Shown here piece by piece: positions 34,906 to 41,952 of a stretch of DNA of 41,952 bases; within the stretch, counting starts at the first letter, position 1, and each line of letters opens with the position of its first letter. Position numbers and translations under genes: made by a program. Where the stretch lies: contig CAAGGF010000017.1 of assembly GCA_900769325.1 (NCBI GenBank), forward strand, positions 1-41,952, read 5' to 3'. Below the pieces are notes generated by a model. It ran no database searches and was not told the DNA's origin. It saw only the letters and a list, made by a program, of their open reading frames with translations. Origin of the DNA: Spirochaetia bacterium (lineage in GTDB: Bacteria > Spirochaetota > Spirochaetia > Treponematales > Treponemataceae).

Positions 34906-34934
34906 ATTATACTTTATTTTATTTTTTTTCTAAA
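34906..34934 (-). promoter_or_regulatory. Leaderless promoter of the TetR-type gene
   Basis: On the minus strand TTTAGA (34934-34929), 17-base spacer, TATAAT (34911-34906), then six bases to ATG at 34899. Part of it lies in the end of the cyclase gene. Confidence 0.6.
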
Positions 34935-37900
34935 GCATTTTGAATGTTTTTAAGATTTTTTTCATCATCCGGCAGAACCTGATTCTGAACTTCATCTTTT
35001 ATGTCGTTCCAGATTATGATAGAACCTTTTCCGTGCTGCTTTGCATAATAAAGTGCGTGGTCTGCAAAAACCATAACATCATCCATTTTAGTCTGATCTT
35101 CGATGTCGTAATTTGAACAGATTCCCGTACTAAAACCGATTCTCCGGTTATCAGGAATTATTACATTTTTTTCGAGAAGCTGACACAAATCAGGAATAAA
35201 ATAATCTGCACCTTCAAGAGCCTCGTGAAGCCTTTCTGCAGCACGCCTTGATTCAATGCAGTTTGTATTCGGTAAAAGAGCTACAAATTCGTCACCGCCG
35301 AAACGCGAAATAAAATCTACTTTTCTGAAAACTTTACGCAAAAGTTCCCCGAATTTCTGAATCAAAAGATCGCCCGCTTCGTGCCCGAAAGTATCGTTGT
35401 AATATTTAAAATTATCGAGGTCTATGAAAACGACTGTCGTCTGAAAATACATATCGCGTTTTTTGCTGTAACGGCGAATCATTTCACTTTGAATCGAAAG
35501 CTGTTCCTGCAAAGCACGCCTGTTTTTGAGCATACTCAGCTGGTCCGTAGATGAAATGAAAAGAAGATGTTCGTTCTGCTTCATCATGACAATCTGTGCC
35601 TGAAGGTTTGAAAGTGCAACATTTATCACGCTCAAATCTTCCATTGTGAAATTGATATTCTGTGCCGGATAAATTACTACAGCCCCGACATAATCGAATT
35701 TTGAAATATTTGCAAAAATCAGTTTTTTCTCTGAATCGTAGAAAATTCCGTTCTGACCTTTTTTACCTGATTTTACAAGGAGTTTGTTCCATTCAGAATT
35801 TTCAGGCGGCTCAATTTCTGTGCGAGAAACAGAAGCCTGGATATTCCAAACTTGACCTTCTTTTGTAGCGATGAAAACCGCTTCTGCCATCATATAATCG
35901 AAAGTCGACTGAGCAACGCTATTTATATAATTTATTTCGCTTGATTTATTTGAAGCAAAACTCATTATGCGATTTAAAAACTGAGAATCGCGGAGGCGTT
36001 TGTGAAGCTGAACCATAAGACGCTCTTTTTCAGCCTTTTCCATAAGAATTTCAAGGTTCAGCTCTATAGGATCAAATTTTTCATATCGGCTGACATAATC
36101 GTTTCCAGAAAAACCTTCGTCAAAAATGTAATATTCAAAATTCTTCTTTTTTGCAAACTGAAGGCCTTTATTAAAATATTCCCGAGATTTTTCCTGAAAA
36201 CCGCATTTTTCAAGTGCAAGTGCATATTCGTAAATCATAAAACATGAAATATACGAAAGAGACTCGCCTTGTGATTTTATACTTTTGAGGGCAATTCCAA
36301 TGTGTTTTTCGGATTCTGAAATATTTGATTCTTTTGCATAAACGACCGCCCAAGAAAAATCGATAAACGGAACTAAAGACGGCGTAATTCCAGAAAGATT
36401 TGTTTCCACATTATGAAGGGCAATTTTTGTATGAATTACATCGCCGCGAATCAAATCTATGTACGATTTTAAAATCAGAATGTCTTTGTAAGTCGGCACA
36501 AAAGAATTGTATGTGACTACTTCCATCCCGAACAAATGCTGAAGATACATTACTTTCTGAAAAAAGTTGTACGCTTCGTCAAAATGCCTTGAATAAAGGA
36601 GAATTTTTGCAATGTTGCTCAAAGTAATTATGACTTCAGGATAATCGTTTATTTCTGTTATGCGGGAAAGAAAACTGTTTATGAGATTATAAGATTCTTT
36701 AAATTTTGTTCTGATTAACTGCTCGTAGGAAAGCCCGTTCCTGATTTTTACAATTGAAGAAAATTCCCCGATTTGCGTGCGGATTTCGTTGCATTTGTAG
36801 TACCAGTTAAGACATTCATCAGTGTTTTCGATGTAAGAAAGTAAAATTCCGTACCAGTGATACGCCGACGAAAGAAGAAAAAGATTCCCGAAATTTTTTG
36901 CCGTTTCGATAGTATTTTCGATAATCGGTTTTAAAATGAGCCTTCCCTCTTGAGAATTTACCTGCTTCCACGGAACAATCAGCGAAATATTTATTGAATT
37001 ATTGTAAAGTCCAGCTTTGTTTAAAAGTGCCTGAGATTTTTCATATTTTTCAAATGCAGAATCAGTCTCGGATCTTTCTGTAATTTTGTAATTCCACATA
37101 TATGCAAGTGCATAGTAAAAATTTTCTTTATCGTTTTCCAAATGTTGAAGGACAAGATTTACATATTTTAACGCCGAAATAAACGCATTCTTCATGTACA
37201 TAACCTGCGTCATGTAAATCATTCCTTCGATTGAAAGATTTCCGTCGTCAAAAGCATGATTTTCAACAACATTATTCAGGTAAAAAGACGCTTCGTCCGT
37301 GTTCCCAAGGAAAAGGCTGATAATCGCCATTTCAAGATAAAGATATCGCTTTTGGACAGCTGAAAGAATCATGTTGTCCATATTTGCCAAAATCCATTTT
37401 GACGCTTCCTGACCTTGAGTTAAATCGAAGAAAATCCGGCAACTTTTTAAAAATTTATAAAGTTCCTCGAAAGACGGAAAATCAAACTGCTTGATTGATT
37501 CCTGATAAACTACAGATTCATCATCGTTGATTTCGTAAAAATTGTTTTCATGGCTTATTGAATCAACAAATTCAACAACAGCCTGCGGAGAATTTTCGAT
37601 TTTATTGTTGTCAAAGCAGAATATGATTTTAGATTTTAATTTTTCTTTAGAAAGAATTTTTAAAATATTGATTGACTCCTGACTTAAACACTGTGCATTT
37701 TTTATTACAAGATTTTTGTCAACAAGGTGCGAAAAAAGAGAAACGATCGTTTTTGCGATGGAAGATTTTTCAAAATACAGTTCTTCCAAAACAACCATAT
37801 CGTGGCGGTCTGAAATTTCATCGTTAAAAAAATAATCGAGGAAAAATTTCTGTTGAATTTTATAAGTTTCTTTTTCGATTAGAGATTTTGACGGATGGCA

Positions 37901-38092
37901 TTGCTGAATTATTTTCATGAACGGCTTAAGCGGCGAATATTCTTCCTGTAAATCGACAATATTTTCTTTTTCAATCTTTGCAATTTCAGGAATTAAATCC
38001 ATCATTTTTTCTGGCAGCGAAAGATATAGAAAATTTTCATTACTTACAGAGAATTCATTGAAAATTGAAGAAATCAGACTTTTAAATGCCAT
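34919..38092 (-). CDS. Large diguanylate cyclase with TPR-like sensor region
   Basis: A 1057-aa cytoplasmic protein with no signal peptide. Residues 1-200 resemble a degraded STAND-type ATPase segment (MVVLEELYF where Walker B would be; no P-loop). Residues about 230-680 are helical pairs of TPR type, then a GAF-like segment (IMSFASNKSSEINYINSVAQS), and from about residue 880 a GGDEF domain. The active site GGDEF (about 932) is intact and the inhibitory site RxxD (RKVD) sits five residues before it, so synthesis of c-di-GMP with feedback is expected. ATG at 38092 (GAGG eight bases before) is preferred over GTG at 38098. The next gene upstream is 23 bases away. Confidence 0.85.
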   Translation of the reverse strand: MAFKSLISSIFNEFSVSNENFLYLSLPEKMMDLIPEIAKIEKENIVDLQEEYSPLKPFMKIIQQCHPSKSLIEKETYKIQQKFFLDYFFNDEISDRHDMVVLEELYFEKSSIAKTIVSLFSHLVDKNLVIKNAQCLSQESINILKILSKEKLKSKIIFCFDNNKIENSPQAVVEFVDSISHENNFYEINDDESVVYQESIKQFDFPSFEELYKFLKSCRIFFDLTQGQEASKWILANMDNMILSAVQKRYLYLEMAIISLFLGNTDEASFYLNNVVENHAFDDGNLSIEGMIYMTQVMYMKNAFISALKYVNLVLQHLENDKENFYYALAYMWNYKITERSETDSAFEKYEKSQALLNKAGLYNNSINISLIVPWKQVNSQEGRLILKPIIENTIETAKNFGNLFLLSSAYHWYGILLSYIENTDECLNWYYKCNEIRTQIGEFSSIVKIRNGLSYEQLIRTKFKESYNLINSFLSRITEINDYPEVIITLSNIAKILLYSRHFDEAYNFFQKVMYLQHLFGMEVVTYNSFVPTYKDILILKSYIDLIRGDVIHTKIALHNVETNLSGITPSLVPFIDFSWAVVYAKESNISESEKHIGIALKSIKSQGESLSYISCFMIYEYALALEKCGFQEKSREYFNKGLQFAKKKNFEYYIFDEGFSGNDYVSRYEKFDPIELNLEILMEKAEKERLMVQLHKRLRDSQFLNRIMSFASNKSSEINYINSVAQSTFDYMMAEAVFIATKEGQVWNIQASVSRTEIEPPENSEWNKLLVKSGKKGQNGIFYDSEKKLIFANISKFDYVGAVVIYPAQNINFTMEDLSVINVALSNLQAQIVMMKQNEHLLFISSTDQLSMLKNRRALQEQLSIQSEMIRRYSKKRDMYFQTTVVFIDLDNFKYYNDTFGHEAGDLLIQKFGELLRKVFRKVDFISRFGGDEFVALLPNTNCIESRRAAERLHEALEGADYFIPDLCQLLEKNVIIPDNRRIGFSTGICSNYDIEDQTKMDDVMVFADHALYYAKQHGKGSIIIWNDIKDEVQNQVLPDDEKNLKNIQNALEKK

Positions 38093-38115
38093 AAACACAA
38101 CCTCGCTTAACTTTT

Positions 38116-40074
38116 TTATTTTTTATATGCCGCTTGAATCGCTTCAACAAAAAGCTTGTTCTGGTCAGCTCTGACTGGAACTGAAAACTGAGGCTTTCCG
38201 TCTTCATCAGAAATACGATAAATATGATTTGAAGAAATTTTGTATGCCGGGCTGTCGGGATTGTTAATCCACCAGTCCAAAACCGAAATAAAACACAAAG
38301 TATATTTTAAAAGATTTGCGTTGTTTGCATTCGTGTTCGGTCCTGAATTTTTTGCCCCCAGAAGAACATCAAGACGCTTTGAAACTTCGTTTTGAATGTC
38401 GAATTTGTAATGTTCCCAAGGATTTGCAATTCCGTTTACAACACCGTGATTTTTTGCCTGAGCATCACATTCTGCTATAATTTTTGTAAGATATTTTCGT
38501 GCAAAATCAGTGCGTTTATAAATCGGTTTTAACTTGCTTTCGTTTTGCGGAGTTTCAAGCAGAATTTTCTGGAATTTGAAATTTGGAAGAAAACTGTAAT
38601 AAGTCTGCCACAAAAGCCGGTTTATAAGTTTTTTCCCGAAATTAGAATCTTCAAAATCTTTCTGCGTGTAAATCTGATTTACAAGGTCGTTCAAAGGCTC
38701 GCAATAAAGTTTTTCGAATTCAATTTCGCGGTAATTTGCCCAATCGTCCCTGACAGCACTCATAGAATCGTCTATATCTTTTGAAAAACTTTTATCGATT
38801 GCATCTTCAACGAATTTAATGTTACGACAGCCACGGAAACAGTCTTCAACAATCCGCATAAGGACAACAGTAACCTGAACAGGATTATCCGGCGGAATAA
38901 CATTAAAACCGTCTGAAAATTTATAAAGCGGCTGAAAATACGGATACATGTCCGGGAAATTTTCGAGTTTTGAAAAACCTGCTTCCGGGAAAAGCTTGTC
39001 TAAAAGCGAAAGACCAGTGTTTACGATTTCATCTTTTGCACCTTTTATTTCTATGACTTTTTTTGCAGGAACCTGTTGAGAAGATTTTTCTTCTTTTGGT
39101 TTTTCAGGAAGAAGAAGATCGTATTTATGAAGCCCGACGAATTTTAAAATATCTGAAACTTTTGCCTTGAAAAAATCTGGATACGGCACAAATTCATCCG
39201 AACACATTCGCATAAGAAGCGGATAAAGGCGTTTTATGACTTCATTTTGAATGAAAAGCCACTGAGTTATTGATTCTTTTGCAAGAATTGAAAGTTTTTC
39301 GTGCGGTGCATCCTGATATTGAGATTCATCTGCGTAAACTTCTTTTATAAGCTTTGGAATTTTTGTTTCACCGTAATAATAAACCTGAATCAAAGGCTTG
39401 TAAATCTGGCGGACAAAATTTATTAAATCTGAAACGATAAATGGTTTTGGCAAATCAAGAAGTTCTAAATGAGAAAGTTTAATTCCTTGCATTTTCCAGC
39501 CGGCAACGAGCCTTAAAAATTTAAATTTTGGTTCCGTTCCGTTTACGATTTTTGATTTATAAGTTGACGGTGCAATCTGAATTAAAGTCTTGATGTCCGT
39601 GATGAATTTTTCCATGTTTTCGATATGCTTTTTGAGCGTAATCGTTATGAATTCTGGAACGACTTGTTCTTCGCCGTTTTTCTGGAATTTTTTCACGAAA
39701 TTGAAAAGCCCGTAATTCGGTTTGATTTCGTATTCCGAAGACATCATGAGTTTGTTTATTCTTGAATTAAATTTTTGAGTGATTGAAGGAAGTTCTTCGC
39801 GGTTGTTTTTTCTGACCTTTACAGGAGAAGAATTTTTTGAAGGAGTTTGAGAAGAATCTGAAGAACCCTGCTGACTTCTGATTATTCTACCCGTATTAGA
39901 AGGAGTTTTTTTTACGCCTGTATGAGTATTCGACCTTTCGTACATAACTTCACCACCGAGAATTTTTGACATGGCTTTTGCTTCTGCCGGATCAATGTTT
40001 CCTATTGCACGCCGTGTCTGATCAAGAGTTCCAGGAGCCCAATCGGCAGTCTTAGGTCGGTTTCCGTCTTCCAT
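38116..40074 (-). CDS. Spirochaete-type protein of unknown function
   Basis: A 652-aa protein with no signal peptide or membrane segment, so cytoplasmic. The first 110 residues are polar and of low complexity (Ser, Asn, Thr, Lys rich), starting MEDGNRPKTADWAPGTL. The rest is mainly helical with many aromatic residues, including LFNFVKKFQKNGEEQVVPEF and a C-terminal FVEAIQAAYKK. I recognise no domain. GGAG lies five bases before the ATG. The cyclase gene follows 23 bases after its stop, so the two are probably co-transcribed and may act together. Confidence 0.6.
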   Translation of the reverse strand: MEDGNRPKTADWAPGTLDQTRRAIGNIDPAEAKAMSKILGGEVMYERSNTHTGVKKTPSNTGRIIRSQQGSSDSSQTPSKNSSPVKVRKNNREELPSITQKFNSRINKLMMSSEYEIKPNYGLFNFVKKFQKNGEEQVVPEFITITLKKHIENMEKFITDIKTLIQIAPSTYKSKIVNGTEPKFKFLRLVAGWKMQGIKLSHLELLDLPKPFIVSDLINFVRQIYKPLIQVYYYGETKIPKLIKEVYADESQYQDAPHEKLSILAKESITQWLFIQNEVIKRLYPLLMRMCSDEFVPYPDFFKAKVSDILKFVGLHKYDLLLPEKPKEEKSSQQVPAKKVIEIKGAKDEIVNTGLSLLDKLFPEAGFSKLENFPDMYPYFQPLYKFSDGFNVIPPDNPVQVTVVLMRIVEDCFRGCRNIKFVEDAIDKSFSKDIDDSMSAVRDDWANYREIEFEKLYCEPLNDLVNQIYTQKDFEDSNFGKKLINRLLWQTYYSFLPNFKFQKILLETPQNESKLKPIYKRTDFARKYLTKIIAECDAQAKNHGVVNGIANPWEHYKFDIQNEVSKRLDVLLGAKNSGPNTNANNANLLKYTLCFISVLDWWINNPDSPAYKISSNHIYRISDEDGKPQFSVPVRADQNKLFVEAIQAAYKK

Positions 40075-40130
40075 TCCATCTCCAGTACAATAATTTTATA
40101 ACAATCAGTTCCTTATATTTTAAACCATAG

Positions 40131-41198
40131 TTACGATCGGAGCAAATTCTTTTTTACAAATCCGAAATAATTTTTTATCTCGATTTTTTGAAAATCCTTA
40201 GTCATCACCGTGCCTTCGAAATTTCCGAATATCAATGTATAAGTATTTTTTGCAAGAAGAAAATTTGTTGAATGATTTTCGATTGATTTTGGCGTAAAAA
40301 CAAGATCGACCATATTTTCCGTGTCCTGAATTACCCATTTTTCTGCAACGCCGAAAGTATGAGAAATTACAACAGACGGAAACAAAGTTATTTCATCGTC
40401 CACGAAAAGAAAATTATCGTTTGTATAATCGTCGTCTTCGGGAGCGTAATCGTAATTTGCAAAATGGAAACCGATTTTTCTTCCTTCTGAATTGCAGATT
40501 AAATACGCAGAATCAGAATTTACTTTAAAAGAAGAATAAACTTTGTTCATCATCAGCATGCCAAGCCCCGGAGTTTCTTCAATCCAGTCAAGTTCCTTCT
40601 GTTTTTTGTCTGTTTTTAGTCCGCCTGTAACAACTAACGGAACAAACCATGAAACCGCACAACGCCTCGTAGACGGAGCCGGAGAAACATTTAAAATCTG
40701 ATGACTTTCTTTTTGCTCATAATCGGCGTGCACAACGCATTTTGCACTTGGACGGGCATTATCACCGTGAACAGAAAAATTTAAAGAAATTCTGTTGATT
40801 TTTTTGCTCCAGAAAATTTTTACAAAACGCGATTTTCTGTAATTTGCACAAACTGATTCAATAATATTTTTAGGAACAAAACGCCGCCTTGGACCGATTA
40901 AAGAATGATAGGAAAATTTTTGATTAGTATTTTTATTCCAGAACACGACATCGGCCGTTCCCATAAGTTTTAAATCGGAAAATTCAACCATTCCGATATA
41001 ATCGTCTAAATTAAATGCAAAAGATAAACTGCCTTTGATTCTTGTGTCAGTTATAAACGGCGGCAACGGAAAACCCGTAAAAGGTCCGCGGATTCCAGAA
41101 ATATCTATTTTTTGAGGAGTTGAATTAAAAGTTCCAAAATTAATCTTATTGTGCCTGACCAACGCTTTTGGAGTTTTATCAATTTTTCTAAAAAACAT
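40131..41198 (-). CDS. DUF2804-like protein
   Basis: A 355-aa protein without signal peptide, rich in beta strands. The pattern of a DUF2804-like protein is seen in GIRGPFTGFPLPPF near residue 35, DVVFWNKNTNQKF, then IGPRRRFVP and a later APSTRRCAVSW; the match is by overall layout and is tentative. The function of that family is not known. There is no Shine-Dalgarno sequence; TATAAA lies only three bases before the ATG, so the start or the promoter is uncertain. It lies upstream of the 652-aa gene (57 bases) and diverges from the lipoprotein at the right edge. Confidence 0.45.
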   Translation of the reverse strand: MFFRKIDKTPKALVRHNKINFGTFNSTPQKIDISGIRGPFTGFPLPPFITDTRIKGSLSFAFNLDDYIGMVEFSDLKLMGTADVVFWNKNTNQKFSYHSLIGPRRRFVPKNIIESVCANYRKSRFVKIFWSKKINRISLNFSVHGDNARPSAKCVVHADYEQKESHQILNVSPAPSTRRCAVSWFVPLVVTGGLKTDKKQKELDWIEETPGLGMLMMNKVYSSFKVNSDSAYLICNSEGRKIGFHFANYDYAPEDDDYTNDNFLFVDDEITLFPSVVISHTFGVAEKWVIQDTENMVDLVFTPKSIENHSTNFLLAKNTYTLIFGNFEGTVMTKDFQKIEIKNYFGFVKKNLLRS

Positions 41199-41321
41199 AA
41201 TTTTATACTTTGAAGTACAATTATAATGAAAATTTTACAAATTATCAAACTGTTTTTACATTATTTGCATTGCAGGACACAAATCGATTTCTCAAACTTT
41301 TTTTTTAATTTCACAAAAAGT

Positions 41322-41350
41322 TTGAATTCTTTTGCTGACAGGGATATAAT
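41322..41350 (+). promoter_or_regulatory. Leaderless promoter of the right-edge lipoprotein
   Basis: TTGAAT (41322-41327), a 17-base spacer and TATAAT (41345-41350), then six bases to the ATG at 41357. No Shine-Dalgarno sequence. Confidence 0.7.
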
Positions 41351-41356
41351 TTTTAT

Positions 41357-41952
41357 ATGACTTTTTTTTTAATTCCGGTGGTATGTATTTTTCTTTTTGG
41401 CTGCACGGTAACGACCGAATTTCCGCAATCTTATATTGAATTCGGATTATGGCCGCAAAGTCTGAAAGCAGAAAATGTAAAAATCACAGAAGAACAGACA
41501 AAAATAAATGGTTTTACAGCTTTTAAAGGAAGCGACAATAATTTTTATATCAAAGTCGAAAGTGCAGAATCATACAGTTCAGAACGCAACAAATATAAAT
41601 TTCAGGACGGAACAGAAATTGAAAACGGAAAAGAATATTTTTTCAGGCTTGAACCTATAAAATGGCGGATTTTAAGCGGAAGCGGTACAGAAAAAGCACT
41701 TTTGTTTTCCGAAAAAATCATCACCGGCGGAATAAAATTCTATAAGTTAAAAGATTCAGAACGGGAGTTCATTCCTGGAACAGGCTATTTGTACAAGCCA
41801 CGTGAAATTGACGGAAATGAAATTCAGCCGAACAACTATGAATTCAGTGAAGTCCAGGCATTTTTAAACGGTCTTAACGGAGAAAGTTACGGTGTTTCGG
41901 ATTTTTCTGAAAAAGGATTTTTTGACATTGCATTTTCAGAAGAAGAAAAAAA
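41357..41952 (+). CDS. Lipoprotein with DUF6273-like domain (partial)
   Basis: 198 codons are visible; the gene runs off the right edge. MTFFLIPVVCIFLFGC is a short lipoprotein signal with lipobox LFGC (Cys about residue 16). The mature part has NGFTAFKGSDNNFYIKVES and then the DUF6273 pattern: EYFFRLEPIKWRILSGSG, ALLFSEKIITG, and NYEFSEVQAFLNG with a following FFDIAFSEEE. DUF6273 proteins are related in layout to formylglycine-generating-enzyme-like folds, but their role is unknown. The ORF is leaderless-type (TATAAT six bases before ATG). Confidence 0.7.
   Translation, partial: MTFFLIPVVCIFLFGCTVTTEFPQSYIEFGLWPQSLKAENVKITEEQTKINGFTAFKGSDNNFYIKVESAESYSSERNKYKFQDGTEIENGKEYFFRLEPIKWRILSGSGTEKALLFSEKIITGGIKFYKLKDSEREFIPGTGYLYKPREIDGNEIQPNNYEFSEVQAFLNGLNGESYGVSDFSEKGFFDIAFSEEEK

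Noticed and set aside
41196..41233. DUF2804-like gene as another leaderless case
   Set aside because: TATAAA lies only three bases before its ATG, and the hexamer at the six-base distance (AAGTAT) is poor, so it does not fit the pattern.

Overview
The window is compact, AT-rich DNA that most resembles the genus Treponema. The evidence is small intergenic gaps, very regular GGAG-N6-start ribosome sites, an ammonium channel fused to PII, a signal-peptide-bearing degenerate HD-GYP protein, an Ig-repeat/beta-barrel envelope operon and DUF6273-type lipoproteins. The species cannot be named from sequence alone. No rRNA, tRNA, CRISPR array or prophage is visible.

Layout. At 1-545 one end of an insertion sequence (start of a transposase, two 21-bp end repeats) truncates a small lipoprotein gene that carries a C9 tract. 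Next come an AEC transporter, a secreted unknown, and gatCAB for tRNA-dependent amidation, closed by a bidirectional terminator. A three-gene ABC importer of the TrpXYZ type (5794-8583, minus) diverges from sufCBDSU (8850-14051). Then follow nrdDG behind two NrdR boxes, a DUF5348 protein, and polA-coaE. From 20927 to 24988 lies a nitrogen module: glnA, an ANTAR regulator gene and a separately transcribed amt-PII fusion. From 25018 to 34117 is a minus-strand operon: giant Ig-repeat/barrel protein, second barrel-like protein, membrane-anchored degenerate HD-GYP protein, stand-alone tRNA-binding OB protein. Upstream of it are a TetR regulator, a 1057-aa TPR-GGDEF cyclase, an unknown 652-aa protein and a DUF2804-like protein. 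The right edge holds the start of a DUF6273-like lipoprotein.

The most interesting signal is in the nitrogen module. The glnA and amt transcripts both appear to begin with an 18-nt hairpin bearing the hexaloop AAAGGC (A at position 1, G at position 4, the ANTAR recognition pattern). In each case the 3' side of this hairpin is also the 5' arm of an intrinsic terminator. The three outer base pairs differ between the two copies by full compensatory changes. The ANTAR protein encoded 3' of glnA is the obvious candidate to bind them. The amt leader goes on to a three-hairpin domain and a second strong terminator before the gene, so it looks like a tandem attenuator.

A second genome-style signal is leaderless transcription. 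gatC, polA, the tetR-type gene and the right-edge lipoprotein all show TATAAT, exactly six bases, then ATG, with no Shine-Dalgarno sequence. That spacing puts +1 on the start codon.
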